From Paenibacillus ehimensis NBRC 15659 (GTDB lineage Bacteria > Bacillota > Bacilli > Paenibacillales > NBRC-103111), in the NCBI RefSeq assembly GCF_004000785.1, contig NZ_BILX01000001.1:186001-250000 (forward strand): a DNA stretch of 64,000 nucleotides. Direction: 5' to 3'. The notes under the pieces are model-generated. The model ran no database searches, was not told the DNA's origin, and saw nothing but the letters and a program-made list of their open reading frames with translations. Shown piece after piece: positions 1 through 6,733 of the stretch (its first letter is position 1; each line of letters begins with the position of its first letter). Both the position numbers and the translations under genes were made by a program.

Positions 1-19
1 CCTTTTCCATGTCCGGCAT
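1..19 (-). CDS. 5' end of an unidentified gene (cut by window edge)
   Basis: Only six codons (MPDMEK) are visible. The ATG lies 10 bases after the stop of the FAD oxidoreductase gene and is preceded by AAAGGA at 25-30, so a co-transcribed downstream gene probably begins here. Nothing can be said about its product. Confidence 0.3.
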
Positions 20-29
20 CGGTTTTCCT

Positions 30-1358
30 TTAGACGCTTAGCAGCGAGACCGGCTCGGCGCCCGCGCGTCTGCCGATCCGGTCCAGCTCCGCGGCGGCTT
101 GCCGGGCTGCTCTTCTTGCGCTGGCTGCCGCGGCATCCGCCAGCATTTCTCCGTGACTCGCCCAGTCTCCCGCGACATACAGACCGCGAATTTCCGGTAC
201 GGCAGGCCCGGGAAACCGGCTGGTCCGCCCGAGGTGCATATAATCGTGAACGACCGGCATCGCAGGCAAATACTGCCGCTCCACCACCTCGCGCTCCCAG
301 CCCGGATGCAGCAGGCTCATCGTCTGCTCCAGCATCCGCTCGTCCGCCTTGGGCTCGCTCCCGCCGGTATTGTTATATTTGAGCAGATGTACGACTATTG
401 TACCATGCTCGCTTAGCTTGGCGCTCGCGGATTGATTGCTGAAAAAGACCGGCTGGTCCAGCCCGAAAGCGAGATTCCGTCCCGGGATAGGAAGCCGCTT
501 CAACCCGAGGTCCAGACAAGCGGCCATGGAAGACCGGGCTTCTTCTTTCCAGCGCCGCAGCATAGTATGCTCCGCGTTCCGTACCAACCGGTACGTATCC
601 GCCGGCGGCAGCGTGCTGATCACCTGAGACAGCTCGAACGTCTCGCCGTCGGAGCACGTTACCCGGCTTACGGCTCCGTCCGTCTGCTCGACGGCGCTTA
701 CCGCTTTGCCGGATAGGATGTGCACGCCGGCCGAAACGGCTAAGGCTTCAAGCCGGTCGACGATCGTCTGCCATCCCCCGTTGATATACAGCACGCCGTT
801 TTTCAGCGAGCGCTGCACCTGCTTCAATACCGGCCCGGCCGCCTGCAGGTCGGGGTCTTGGGTGAAGGTGGCCGTCCGGCACAGCGCGTAGAAAATATGC
901 CGCGCCATCGGCTCGCCGATTTCCTTCTCCGCCCACTCCCGGAGGCTGGCCGTCTCCAGCGTATCCGTCGCGATCCGGCCCAGCTTGAACAGCAGCCGCA
1001 CCAGCTCCGTTTTCCCGCGCCACGAGAGCAGCGGGGAGGCCAGCAGCTTCACCGGATCGGCCGGCATAGGAAAAACCTGGTTGTGCCAGATGGCGAACGG
1101 GCTGGACGAAGCGCGGCCCCCTTCGAGCTGCACGCCCCATTCCTGCAGCACGGCGTGCAGCTCTCCGCCGAGATACAGCGCATGACCGCCGAGATTGAAC
1201 AGCACGCCGCGTTTGTCGGCGGTTCTGGCCCGGCCGCCCATTCGGTTCGATTTTTCCAATAGAACGACCGATTTGCCCGCCCGTGCCAGCTCGATGGCGG
1301 CAATCCAACCTGCAAGTCCTCCGCCGATGACGGCGGCATCGTACCGTTTCCGATTCAT
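30..1358 (-). CDS. FAD-dependent oxidoreductase (amine oxidase / phytoene desaturase-like)
   Basis: A 442-residue protein of the flavin amine-oxidase/CrtI fold. The N-terminus carries the dinucleotide-binding signature AVIGGGLAGWIAAIELARAG (residues about 8-27), followed by LLEKSNRMGGRART and the conserved NLGGHALY. The C-terminus has the FAD-closing motif GLYVAGDW followed by an ADAAAASARRAA helix. The substrate cannot be told from sequence: carotenoid-type polyenes, amines and protoporphyrinogen are all handled by this fold. I start at the ATG at 1358 because GGAGGGG sits just upstream; the reading frame stays open further upstream, but into the divergent sigma-factor gene. It probably forms an operon with the gene entering at position 19. 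Confidence 0.85.
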   Translation of the reverse strand: MNRKRYDAAVIGGGLAGWIAAIELARAGKSVVLLEKSNRMGGRARTADKRGVLFNLGGHALYLGGELHAVLQEWGVQLEGGRASSSPFAIWHNQVFPMPADPVKLLASPLLSWRGKTELVRLLFKLGRIATDTLETASLREWAEKEIGEPMARHIFYALCRTATFTQDPDLQAAGPVLKQVQRSLKNGVLYINGGWQTIVDRLEALAVSAGVHILSGKAVSAVEQTDGAVSRVTCSDGETFELSQVISTLPPADTYRLVRNAEHTMLRRWKEEARSSMAACLDLGLKRLPIPGRNLAFGLDQPVFFSNQSASAKLSEHGTIVVHLLKYNNTGGSEPKADERMLEQTMSLLHPGWEREVVERQYLPAMPVVHDYMHLGRTSRFPGPAVPEIRGLYVAGDWASHGEMLADAAAASARRAARQAAAELDRIGRRAGAEPVSLLSV

Positions 1359-1457
1359 CTTATCCCCTCCATTTTTGCCTTTCTGCCAATTAAGGCGGGC
1401 GGGGGGCCGCTTTTGTGACAGAGGACGGAGGTCAAAGAAAAATTTTTTGGCCGGAGA

Positions 1458-1482
1458 GAAAGTTTTCCAATCCGGCAGCGTC
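1458..1482 (+). promoter_or_regulatory. candidate ECF autopromoter of the first sigma gene
   Basis: GAAAG at 1458-1462 and CGTC at 1479-1482 are separated by 16 bases, which resembles the GAAAC-N16-CGTC type recognised by ECF factors such as B. subtilis SigX/SigM. It lies about 70 bases before the sigma gene start. One mismatch in the -35 keeps this tentative. Confidence 0.35.
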
Positions 1483-1550
1483 ATACTTAGTGTAACTGCC
1501 GCAAAAGGCAGATGCTGCGCAGCGAACCTTTTGGGACAGGGAGGGCCAGG

Positions 1551-2120
1551 ATGGACAATGACATCGAAATCGTTGAGCGGATTCTGAATGGAGACAAGCA
1601 GGCATTCGCTCGAATTATCGATAAATACAAGGGAAGGGTATTTTCCCTGCTTCGGCGCATGCTGGGTCATTCGCCGGATATGCAGGATATTGCCCAAGAG
1701 GTGTTCATCAAAGCGTATAATCATTTGAACGAGTATACGCCGGGGCACAGCTTTTCCGCGTGGCTGTACCGGATCGCGGCCAACCGCTGTATCGACGAGC
1801 TCCGCAAGCGCAAGCGCAGACCCGACATCACCGGCTTCGACGCTGAGTTCATGCAGGGAGAAACTCCGGAAACCGCCTATCTGGAAAAGGAACGGAGACA
1901 GGCGTTGGAGCAGCGGATTATGGAGCTCGATCAGAGCCAGCGCGCGGTATTTGTGATGAGATATGTGCAGCATTTAAGTTATCAGGAAATGGCGGAACGG
2001 CTTTCGGTTCCCATAAGCACGGTGCAGATGCGTCTGTACCGCGCCAGGCAGAAGCTGCGGGAGAGCATGTCCAATTCCGGAGTAGAGGGGGAGTTCATCT
2101 ATGAAGTGCGTCAGAGCTGA
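1551..2120 (+). CDS. ECF RNA polymerase sigma factor (SigW-like)
   Basis: A 189-residue extracytoplasmic-function sigma factor. Region 2 is seen as IIDKYKGRVFSLL...DIAQEVFIKAYNHL...FSAWLYRIAANRCIDELRKRKRR, and region 4 as MELDQSQRAVFVMRYVQHLSYQEMAERL followed by the recognition helix SVPISTVQMRLYRARQKLRE. It directs RNA polymerase to its regulon when released from the membrane anti-sigma encoded immediately downstream, whose ATG lies inside this gene (20-base overlap, implying translational coupling). The start at 1551 is chosen for the GGGAGGGCCAGG ribosome site; the earlier in-frame start lacks one. Typical of sigma factors responding to envelope stress, which is inference here. Confidence 0.93.
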   Translation: MDNDIEIVERILNGDKQAFARIIDKYKGRVFSLLRRMLGHSPDMQDIAQEVFIKAYNHLNEYTPGHSFSAWLYRIAANRCIDELRKRKRRPDITGFDAEFMQGETPETAYLEKERRQALEQRIMELDQSQRAVFVMRYVQHLSYQEMAERLSVPISTVQMRLYRARQKLRESMSNSGVEGEFIYEVRQS

Positions 2121-3834
2121 TCGGCTGGCCGCGGAACTGAACCGAGACCTTTCTCCGTTTGAAGCAAGGCAGTTGGAACGCCATTTGGAGAGCTGCGCCG
2201 ATTGCCGGAACGAAATGGAACGGCTGTTGACTTCGCTGGACGACTTTGATCCGGCGCTCGAAGAGGTGCAGCCTGACGATGGATTTACCCAGGCCATATT
2301 GGACCGCTTGGACCCTTACGTGCCGGGCGAGCAGCCGCAAGCGGCCGAAACGCCGGACTCCGCACCCCAACGTATCGATTGGAAAAAGAGGAGTGTGGAC
2401 ATTTTGAAAAAAGTAACTATTGTTGTGGCCGGATTGGCCGTAGCCATATCGCTGGGCACCTTCGTATCGCCGACCTTCGCGGATTATGTGAAAAGCATTT
2501 TCAGCAGCAGCAAAGACGTGGATCAAGGGATCAAGGAGGCCGTCAAGCAAGGCTTCGTGAAGCAATTGGATCTCAACGTCACGGACCAGGGCGTTACGCT
2601 AAGGATTAAAGAGGTATTGGCGGATACGCTGCGTATTGCGGTCATGTGCGAAGCGGTGGACCAGAACGGCAATAAAGTCGACTTCGATATGTTAAAGCCC
2701 GGAGAACAGAAAAACAGGCTGCAAGACTTCGTCCTCAAGGACAAAAACGGAACGCCTCTCTTCAAGCCCGAGGAAGGAGGATGGACGATCAAAAAAGAAG
2801 GCGACTATATGATGATTCGCCAGGAATTGACCGAGCTGACGGCGAAGGGAAGGGCGCTGCCGGACGAATTGACCGCCGAGGTGCATTGGGCGAAGCTCGA
2901 CGGCAAAGAAGGAAGCTGGAAGCTGACGGTTCCGATCGATATGGCCGAAGCGAAACAGGCGACGAAAACGGTAGCGGTCAATCAGCATTACACGTCGCCG
3001 CAGGGGCTGAAGATCGATTTCAAAAAGGTCGATTTCGCACCTAGCGCCACGCTGCTGTCACTGGAGACCCAGCTCACTTCCGAAGCCCGCGAGCGGCAGA
3101 TGCAAATCATGAAGCAGAACGGTCTGACAGAGGAGATGAACCCGGGCGCGGGCGGCTTCCAGTCCTTCCAGCTTAAACAAGCGATTCGGGAGTACAAAAT
3201 CGCTTACGAGCTTGTCGACGAGCAAGGGAAGGTGGTAGCGGCGCAGGACGACGGCATGTTGCGCGACAGGGACTTGAGCATTGACAAAAATACGATTGTG
3301 AACGGGATTACGGGCACGGGGACGGACGAGGCCATGCAATTGTGGCATACGTTTGTGCCGATGAGCGGCGACCGGAAGCTGACGTTCAGGCTGCACTCCG
3401 TATATACGAACGAGCTGGCCGATTTCAGCGCGAAGCTGAAGCCCGCCCAGCTGCAGCAAAAGCCGGTTCAGGCGGAGGACCAAGGAAACCGGCTGACCTT
3501 CAGCAATTTTGTCATGAAGAAGGACCCTGCGGAAACCAAAATCGGGAATCAGTCTGTCAGCGGGACCGGCGGGGTGATCGAGCTTCAAGCGGAGCTGGCC
3601 AAGGACGTCGTTGCACTGGATATTTGGCAGGTCAAGGACGAGACCGGCAAGGAGTACGATGCCATGCTGCAAAAAACGTCAACCCATAACCCGGACGGCA
3701 CGGTCAGCCAGCAGGGCGTGCTGGTGATCCCGCAGCTTGAGAAGGAGCCGAGAGAATTGACGGTGACGTATAAGGCCGTGCAAAAGCAGCACCGTGATGT
3801 GAAGTGGGAAGTGCCGATCGTCGCGAACCCTTAA
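2101..3834 (+). CDS. transmembrane anti-sigma factor with DUF4179-like extracytoplasmic part
   Basis: A 577-residue single-pass membrane protein. The N-terminus is a zinc-binding anti-sigma domain: C3, H28, C32 and C35 match the HxxxCxxC arrangement (HLESCADC). A transmembrane helix lies at about residues 105-122 (VTIVVAGLAVAISLGTF). The remaining 450 residues would be outside the cell and have the look of the DUF4179/DUF5643 families common in Bacillota anti-sigma proteins. The cytoplasmic zinc domain is expected to hold the sigma factor encoded just upstream, with which it overlaps by 20 bases. The ribosome site GAGGGGGAG precedes the ATG. A rho-independent terminator follows the stop. The signal sensed by the outer domain is unknown. 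Confidence 0.88.
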   Translation: MKCVRADRLAAELNRDLSPFEARQLERHLESCADCRNEMERLLTSLDDFDPALEEVQPDDGFTQAILDRLDPYVPGEQPQAAETPDSAPQRIDWKKRSVDILKKVTIVVAGLAVAISLGTFVSPTFADYVKSIFSSSKDVDQGIKEAVKQGFVKQLDLNVTDQGVTLRIKEVLADTLRIAVMCEAVDQNGNKVDFDMLKPGEQKNRLQDFVLKDKNGTPLFKPEEGGWTIKKEGDYMMIRQELTELTAKGRALPDELTAEVHWAKLDGKEGSWKLTVPIDMAEAKQATKTVAVNQHYTSPQGLKIDFKKVDFAPSATLLSLETQLTSEARERQMQIMKQNGLTEEMNPGAGGFQSFQLKQAIREYKIAYELVDEQGKVVAAQDDGMLRDRDLSIDKNTIVNGITGTGTDEAMQLWHTFVPMSGDRKLTFRLHSVYTNELADFSAKLKPAQLQQKPVQAEDQGNRLTFSNFVMKKDPAETKIGNQSVSGTGGVIELQAELAKDVVALDIWQVKDETGKEYDAMLQKTSTHNPDGTVSQQGVLVIPQLEKEPRELTVTYKAVQKQHRDVKWEVPIVANP

Positions 3835-3849
3835 AATACAAAGCAAGGC

Positions 3850-3887
3850 AAAAGCTCGCCTCCGGTTTGACCGGGAGCGAGCTTTTT
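3850..3887 (+). terminator. rho-independent terminator after the sigma/anti-sigma operon
   Basis: The stem AAAAGCTCGC (3850-3859) pairs with GCGAGCTTTT (3877-3886), and the run of T continues. It lies 16 bases after the anti-sigma stop. Confidence 0.85.
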
Positions 3888-4044
3888 GATGTTTTCATGC
3901 GTTGCTTAGGATGAGCCGGTGCTTGCCCGATGCTTTCGGAGTTTGCCTACGCCGTTCTCGCCACAATGGTTGAATATAAAACGTTAGGTTTTGAACCGAT
4001 AAGGCGTTAAGAATAATGAATCGAATTTGAAGGGGGAATCCATT

Positions 4045-4506
4045 TTGAGACCATTCGCTGTAAAAACTGTCATCATGGCCGTACTCGCGATTGCCCTGGC
4101 GATACCTGGACAAGCTATGGCAGCTCACACGCCGCCACCGCCGGAAGTCGTCACTACCATGACTCCGTTTGATCCCAATTATAAGTACCTCGAAAACGGT
4201 TCTGCGTACATCAGTTATATTGGAAAAGGAAAGGCAAGTGTATGGGGGGAAACGATTGCGACTCGCAGAGTGGATCATGTTGGGGTGCAGTTGGTTTTAC
4301 AGCGTTGGACGGGAAGTGAATGGATTGACGAATATACAGGGGAGAAAGCGGAGATGAGCAATTCATCGCGCAGTAATAACACCATCGACAATTTGCCGGT
4401 TTCCAGCGGCTACTATTATCGGGTGAAATCGGCCCATTGGATTACTTACGGCAGTACAAAGGAAGATGGGATTCGTTATTCCTCAACCCTGCTCATTCCG
4501 GACTAA
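4045..4506 (+). CDS. small secreted protein of unknown function
   Basis: A 153-residue protein with a clear Sec signal peptide: basic start MRPFAVK, hydrophobic core VIMAVLAIALAI and a cleavage-like site at AMA-AH (about residues 25-27). The mature part is rich in Tyr, Ser and Trp, with no catalytic motif I recognise; it loosely resembles small secreted DUF6147-type proteins of Bacillota, but I could not verify this. I use the TTG at 4045 because AAGGGGGAA lies at the right distance; an in-frame TTG at 4027 would place that ribosome site inside the gene. It sits alone between two convergent sigma/anti-sigma modules, with its own terminator. Base composition is more AT-rich than the flanking GC-rich genes. 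Confidence 0.7.
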   Translation: MRPFAVKTVIMAVLAIALAIPGQAMAAHTPPPPEVVTTMTPFDPNYKYLENGSAYISYIGKGKASVWGETIATRRVDHVGVQLVLQRWTGSEWIDEYTGEKAEMSNSSRSNNTIDNLPVSSGYYYRVKSAHWITYGSTKEDGIRYSSTLLIPD

Positions 4507-4511
4507 AGAAA

Positions 4512-4545
4512 AAGCGAACAGGGGTTAGTTCCCCTTGTTCGCTTA
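4512..4545. terminator. bidirectional terminator hairpin
   Basis: AAGCGAACAGGGG (4512-4524) pairs with CCCC-T-TGTTCGCTT (4531-4544). It serves the secreted-protein gene on the plus strand and the DUF4367-like gene on the minus strand, whose stop codon lies at its edge (4543-4545). Confidence 0.85.
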
Positions 4546-5328
4546 CTTTAATGATGCTCCAATCTTTAAAATGTCCTCTTTGGCGATGGGACCGGAGATA
4601 TAGATTTTAATCCGGTCCTTCGTCAGCCATTCCAAGCTGGTGATGCTGCCGTTACGATCTGCGAATAAGATCGCCGGGTGTTCTCCCACAAGCACATCAA
4701 AAAATTCCCCGGAATCGCTATGAATATCCGTTTTAATCGCCCCTGTCTTCCCTTCGATTTTTCGTTGACTGATTTTTAAGAGCTGTCCGTCTTCATCGAG
4801 GTATTCAAGATAGGCATCATTGTACGTTCCGTTCGTTTCCTTTGTGACGAATACGGCATCTAGCCTGAATTTCTCAGGTATATAGGATGGAGTCAAGAGA
4901 GGGAAGGACAATTGATTCTTTGCTTCTTCCAAGCTAGTCTTCTCGGGAGCGAAGCTGCTGCCAGGGCGATTCGAAGCAGGCTGTTTTTCTTCCGGAGGCA
5001 CAGTTGTTTTGGCGTGTGTAGATTCCCGACCCGGCGGGGCCTCATAAAATATTTCAATCATACTACCCTGAACCTTTTTAAGCAGGGAGGCAATTTGCGC
5101 GTAGGATACAGGGAAATTGTCATTCATAAAAAAGCTAATGACAAAGGAACAGGCGATAATCGCCGCAGTTAGCTTCATGCGCCGGACGAACCTTTTACGG
5201 CGGCCGATCTTTTGCAGCCTGTGCTGTACTTGCTGCCAAGATGCCGTGCCATCGGGGATTTCTGCGCGGGCATGGTTGCGTTTCAACATTTCCTTCAGCT
5301 TGTGATCATCATGGTCCCAATGATTCAT
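4543..5328 (-). CDS. membrane protein with DUF4367-like domain, probable anti-sigma partner
   Basis: A 261-residue protein with a cytoplasmic N-terminus, one transmembrane helix (LTAAIIACSFVISFFM, about residues 50-65) and an outside domain. The C-terminal region (from about PLLTPSYIPEKFRLDAVFV to the end) has the pattern of DUF4367, which is often attached to anti-sigma or sporulation-regulatory proteins. No zinc HxxxCxxC motif is present, unlike the other anti-sigma protein in this window. It starts 20 bases inside the end of the ECF sigma gene, so the two are translationally coupled, which supports an anti-sigma role. Codon use is more AT-rich than that of most genes here. Confidence 0.75.
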   Translation of the reverse strand: MNHWDHDDHKLKEMLKRNHARAEIPDGTASWQQVQHRLQKIGRRKRFVRRMKLTAAIIACSFVISFFMNDNFPVSYAQIASLLKKVQGSMIEIFYEAPPGRESTHAKTTVPPEEKQPASNRPGSSFAPEKTSLEEAKNQLSFPLLTPSYIPEKFRLDAVFVTKETNGTYNDAYLEYLDEDGQLLKISQRKIEGKTGAIKTDIHSDSGEFFDVLVGEHPAILFADRNGSITSLEWLTKDRIKIYISGPIAKEDILKIGASLK

Positions 5329-5893
5329 TTTGATCAACCCATTTTCTCGAGAAATAATAAAACAATTTCTTGCGGGCCCTTGTAAGAATTTGAGCGAGGG
5401 CTTGTTCCGATATCTGTAATTCCTGTGCGATTTCACGGTAGGATTTTTCTTCGATGTAAAATAAAAGCAACACATGCCGGTATTTGATATTCAACTGACG
5501 AAGGGCTTCATGGAGCATTTCGTCACGGATTTTTTCTTCCACCTGATCGGCCACTGTACGTTCTTCGGCCGGAGAAAAGTATTCACTGTCTTTAACGAGC
5601 TGCAGGTCGGATACATGCCGATATTTTTTATTTTTTTTAAAACAATCGTAAGCTGTATTCCGGGCAACCTTTTTGAGCCAAGCCTTCATATTTGAAGTGT
5701 TTTCCAGCTTTGGCGCTTTCTCTATCACTTTTAAGAATGATTCTTGTACAACATCCTCGGCTAAGGCATGATCCCTGAACAGAAAGTATATGTCGTGATA
5801 GATCAATTCCCGAAAAGAACGATAGATCAATTCTTGAGATGAGTTGTCCAGGTGATGGAAATTGTTACGTAAGAACGTGAGCCATTGCTCCAT
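5309..5893 (-). CDS. ECF RNA polymerase sigma factor
   Basis: A 194-residue ECF sigma factor. Region 2 is visible in DHALAEDVVQESFLKVIEKA and MKAWLKKVARNTAYDCFKKNKKYR, and region 4 in LRQLNIKYRHVLLLFYIEEKSYREIAQEL followed by the helix ISEQALAQILTRARKKLFYYF. The ATG at 5893 is preceded by GGAGGAATATAA. The gene is distinctly AT-rich compared with the window and has many A-ending codons, which suggests a different history from the sigma factor at 1551. It is coupled with the downstream membrane protein, presumably its anti-sigma factor. Regulon and signal are unknown. Confidence 0.9.
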   Translation of the reverse strand: MEQWLTFLRNNFHHLDNSSQELIYRSFRELIYHDIYFLFRDHALAEDVVQESFLKVIEKAPKLENTSNMKAWLKKVARNTAYDCFKKNKKYRHVSDLQLVKDSEYFSPAEERTVADQVEEKIRDEMLHEALRQLNIKYRHVLLLFYIEEKSYREIAQELQISEQALAQILTRARKKLFYYFSRKWVDQNESLGP

Positions 5894-5934
5894 TTATATT
5901 CCTCCAACACCATTCTCTTCTATACAATTGTTAG

Positions 5935-5960
5935 AACGAACATGATATGTAATAGGTTTC
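5935..5960 (-). promoter_or_regulatory. candidate ECF autopromoter
   Basis: On the minus strand GAAAC (5960-5956) and CGTT (5938-5935) are 17 bases apart, similar to the GAAAC-N16/17-CGT class of ECF promoters, about 45 bases upstream of the sigma gene. The rest of the 5894-6280 gap is AT-rich and holds no gene I can support. Confidence 0.35.
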
Positions 5961-6280
5961 TTATTTTAGTAAATTTTTTCGTCAAATTTGCTCGGGATAG
6001 CTCGTTATAGGTAGTAGAAAGCGTGTCTTGCAGGGGGCTTCTTGGCTTAGCGATCCTTCAATTGCGGGAGAAAAAATTGAAATGAACATGAATTCCTTTC
6101 TGCTGGAAGGGGATTTTTGTTTTCGAAAGAAACGGCTTATGGCGAGCAGCCAAAGAGAGGGTCGGTCCTTCACTTCTATAACGGAATGGAACACCAAAAG
6201 CTGACGGTGATATGTTTATCCTTTTTCAGGCGATGATTCGCACGACTTGAGCTTATTCTAGGTTACGGGAGTTCGGGAAA

Positions 6281-6691
6281 ATGAAAAAAACGGGCATCGT
6301 CCGACATGTGGACCATCTGGGACGTCTTAATCTGCCGATTGAACTGCAACGAACTTTGAGTATAGAATTTGGTGATGCCATTGAATTTTTCGTCGATGAC
6401 GAAAAAGGGCAGGTGCTAATCCGGAAGTACCGGGCGGAGGAATGTATTTTTTGTTCCTCCACGGAGCAGCTTGTCTTTTTTCGCGGACGTTTTATCTGTA
6501 GGGGCTGCTTAAAGGAGGCAGCCGGGAAGAATGAACCGGGAACGGAAATAAAACGAAAACGGAATAAGGATACGATGCTCCGCCTGACCGCGGTGATGAA
6601 ACAGTATCCATCCGCTTCGCAAACCGAATGGGGGAGTATGATCGGCATATCGCAGGGCTGGGTCAGCCAATTGCTCAAGCAATTGAAATAA
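6281..6691 (+). CDS. AbrB-like transcriptional regulator with zinc ribbon and C-terminal helix-turn-helix
   Basis: A 136-residue protein whose first 50 residues follow the AbrB/SpoVT swapped-hairpin DNA-binding domain closely (KTGIVRHVDHLGRLNLPIEL...VDDEKGQVLIRKY). Instead of the usual AbrB C-terminus it has a four-cysteine knuckle, C55xxC58 and C73xxC76, then a basic linker and a terminal helix-turn-helix-like segment (SQTEWGSMIGISQGWVSQLLKQL). AbrB relatives control transition-state genes; this composite probably dimerises through the AbrB fold and may contact DNA twice. GGGAG precedes the ATG. A long hairpin overlaps the stop. The upstream ~390 bases (5894-6280) have no convincing gene. 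Confidence 0.8.
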   Translation: MKKTGIVRHVDHLGRLNLPIELQRTLSIEFGDAIEFFVDDEKGQVLIRKYRAEECIFCSSTEQLVFFRGRFICRGCLKEAAGKNEPGTEIKRKRNKDTMLRLTAVMKQYPSASQTEWGSMIGISQGWVSQLLKQLK

Positions 6692-6722
6692 GCTTCCCCA
6701 TACGGGAAAGCCAATTCAATTG
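6680..6722. terminator. nested palindrome between convergent genes
   Basis: CAATTGAA (6680-6687) pairs with TTCAATTG (6715-6722), and inside it GCTTcCCC pairs with GGGaAAGC. It overlaps the stop of the AbrB-like gene and ends 12 bases from the kinase stop on the other strand. There is no long T run, so its strength as a terminator is uncertain. Confidence 0.5.
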
Positions 6723-6733
6723 CCGAACAAACC

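Noticed and set aside
5982-6197. 71-codon minus-strand frame and a 41-codon plus-strand frame (ATG 6082) in the gap before the AbrB-like gene
   Set aside because: Neither has a good ribosome site or recognisable features, so the gap is left without a gene.
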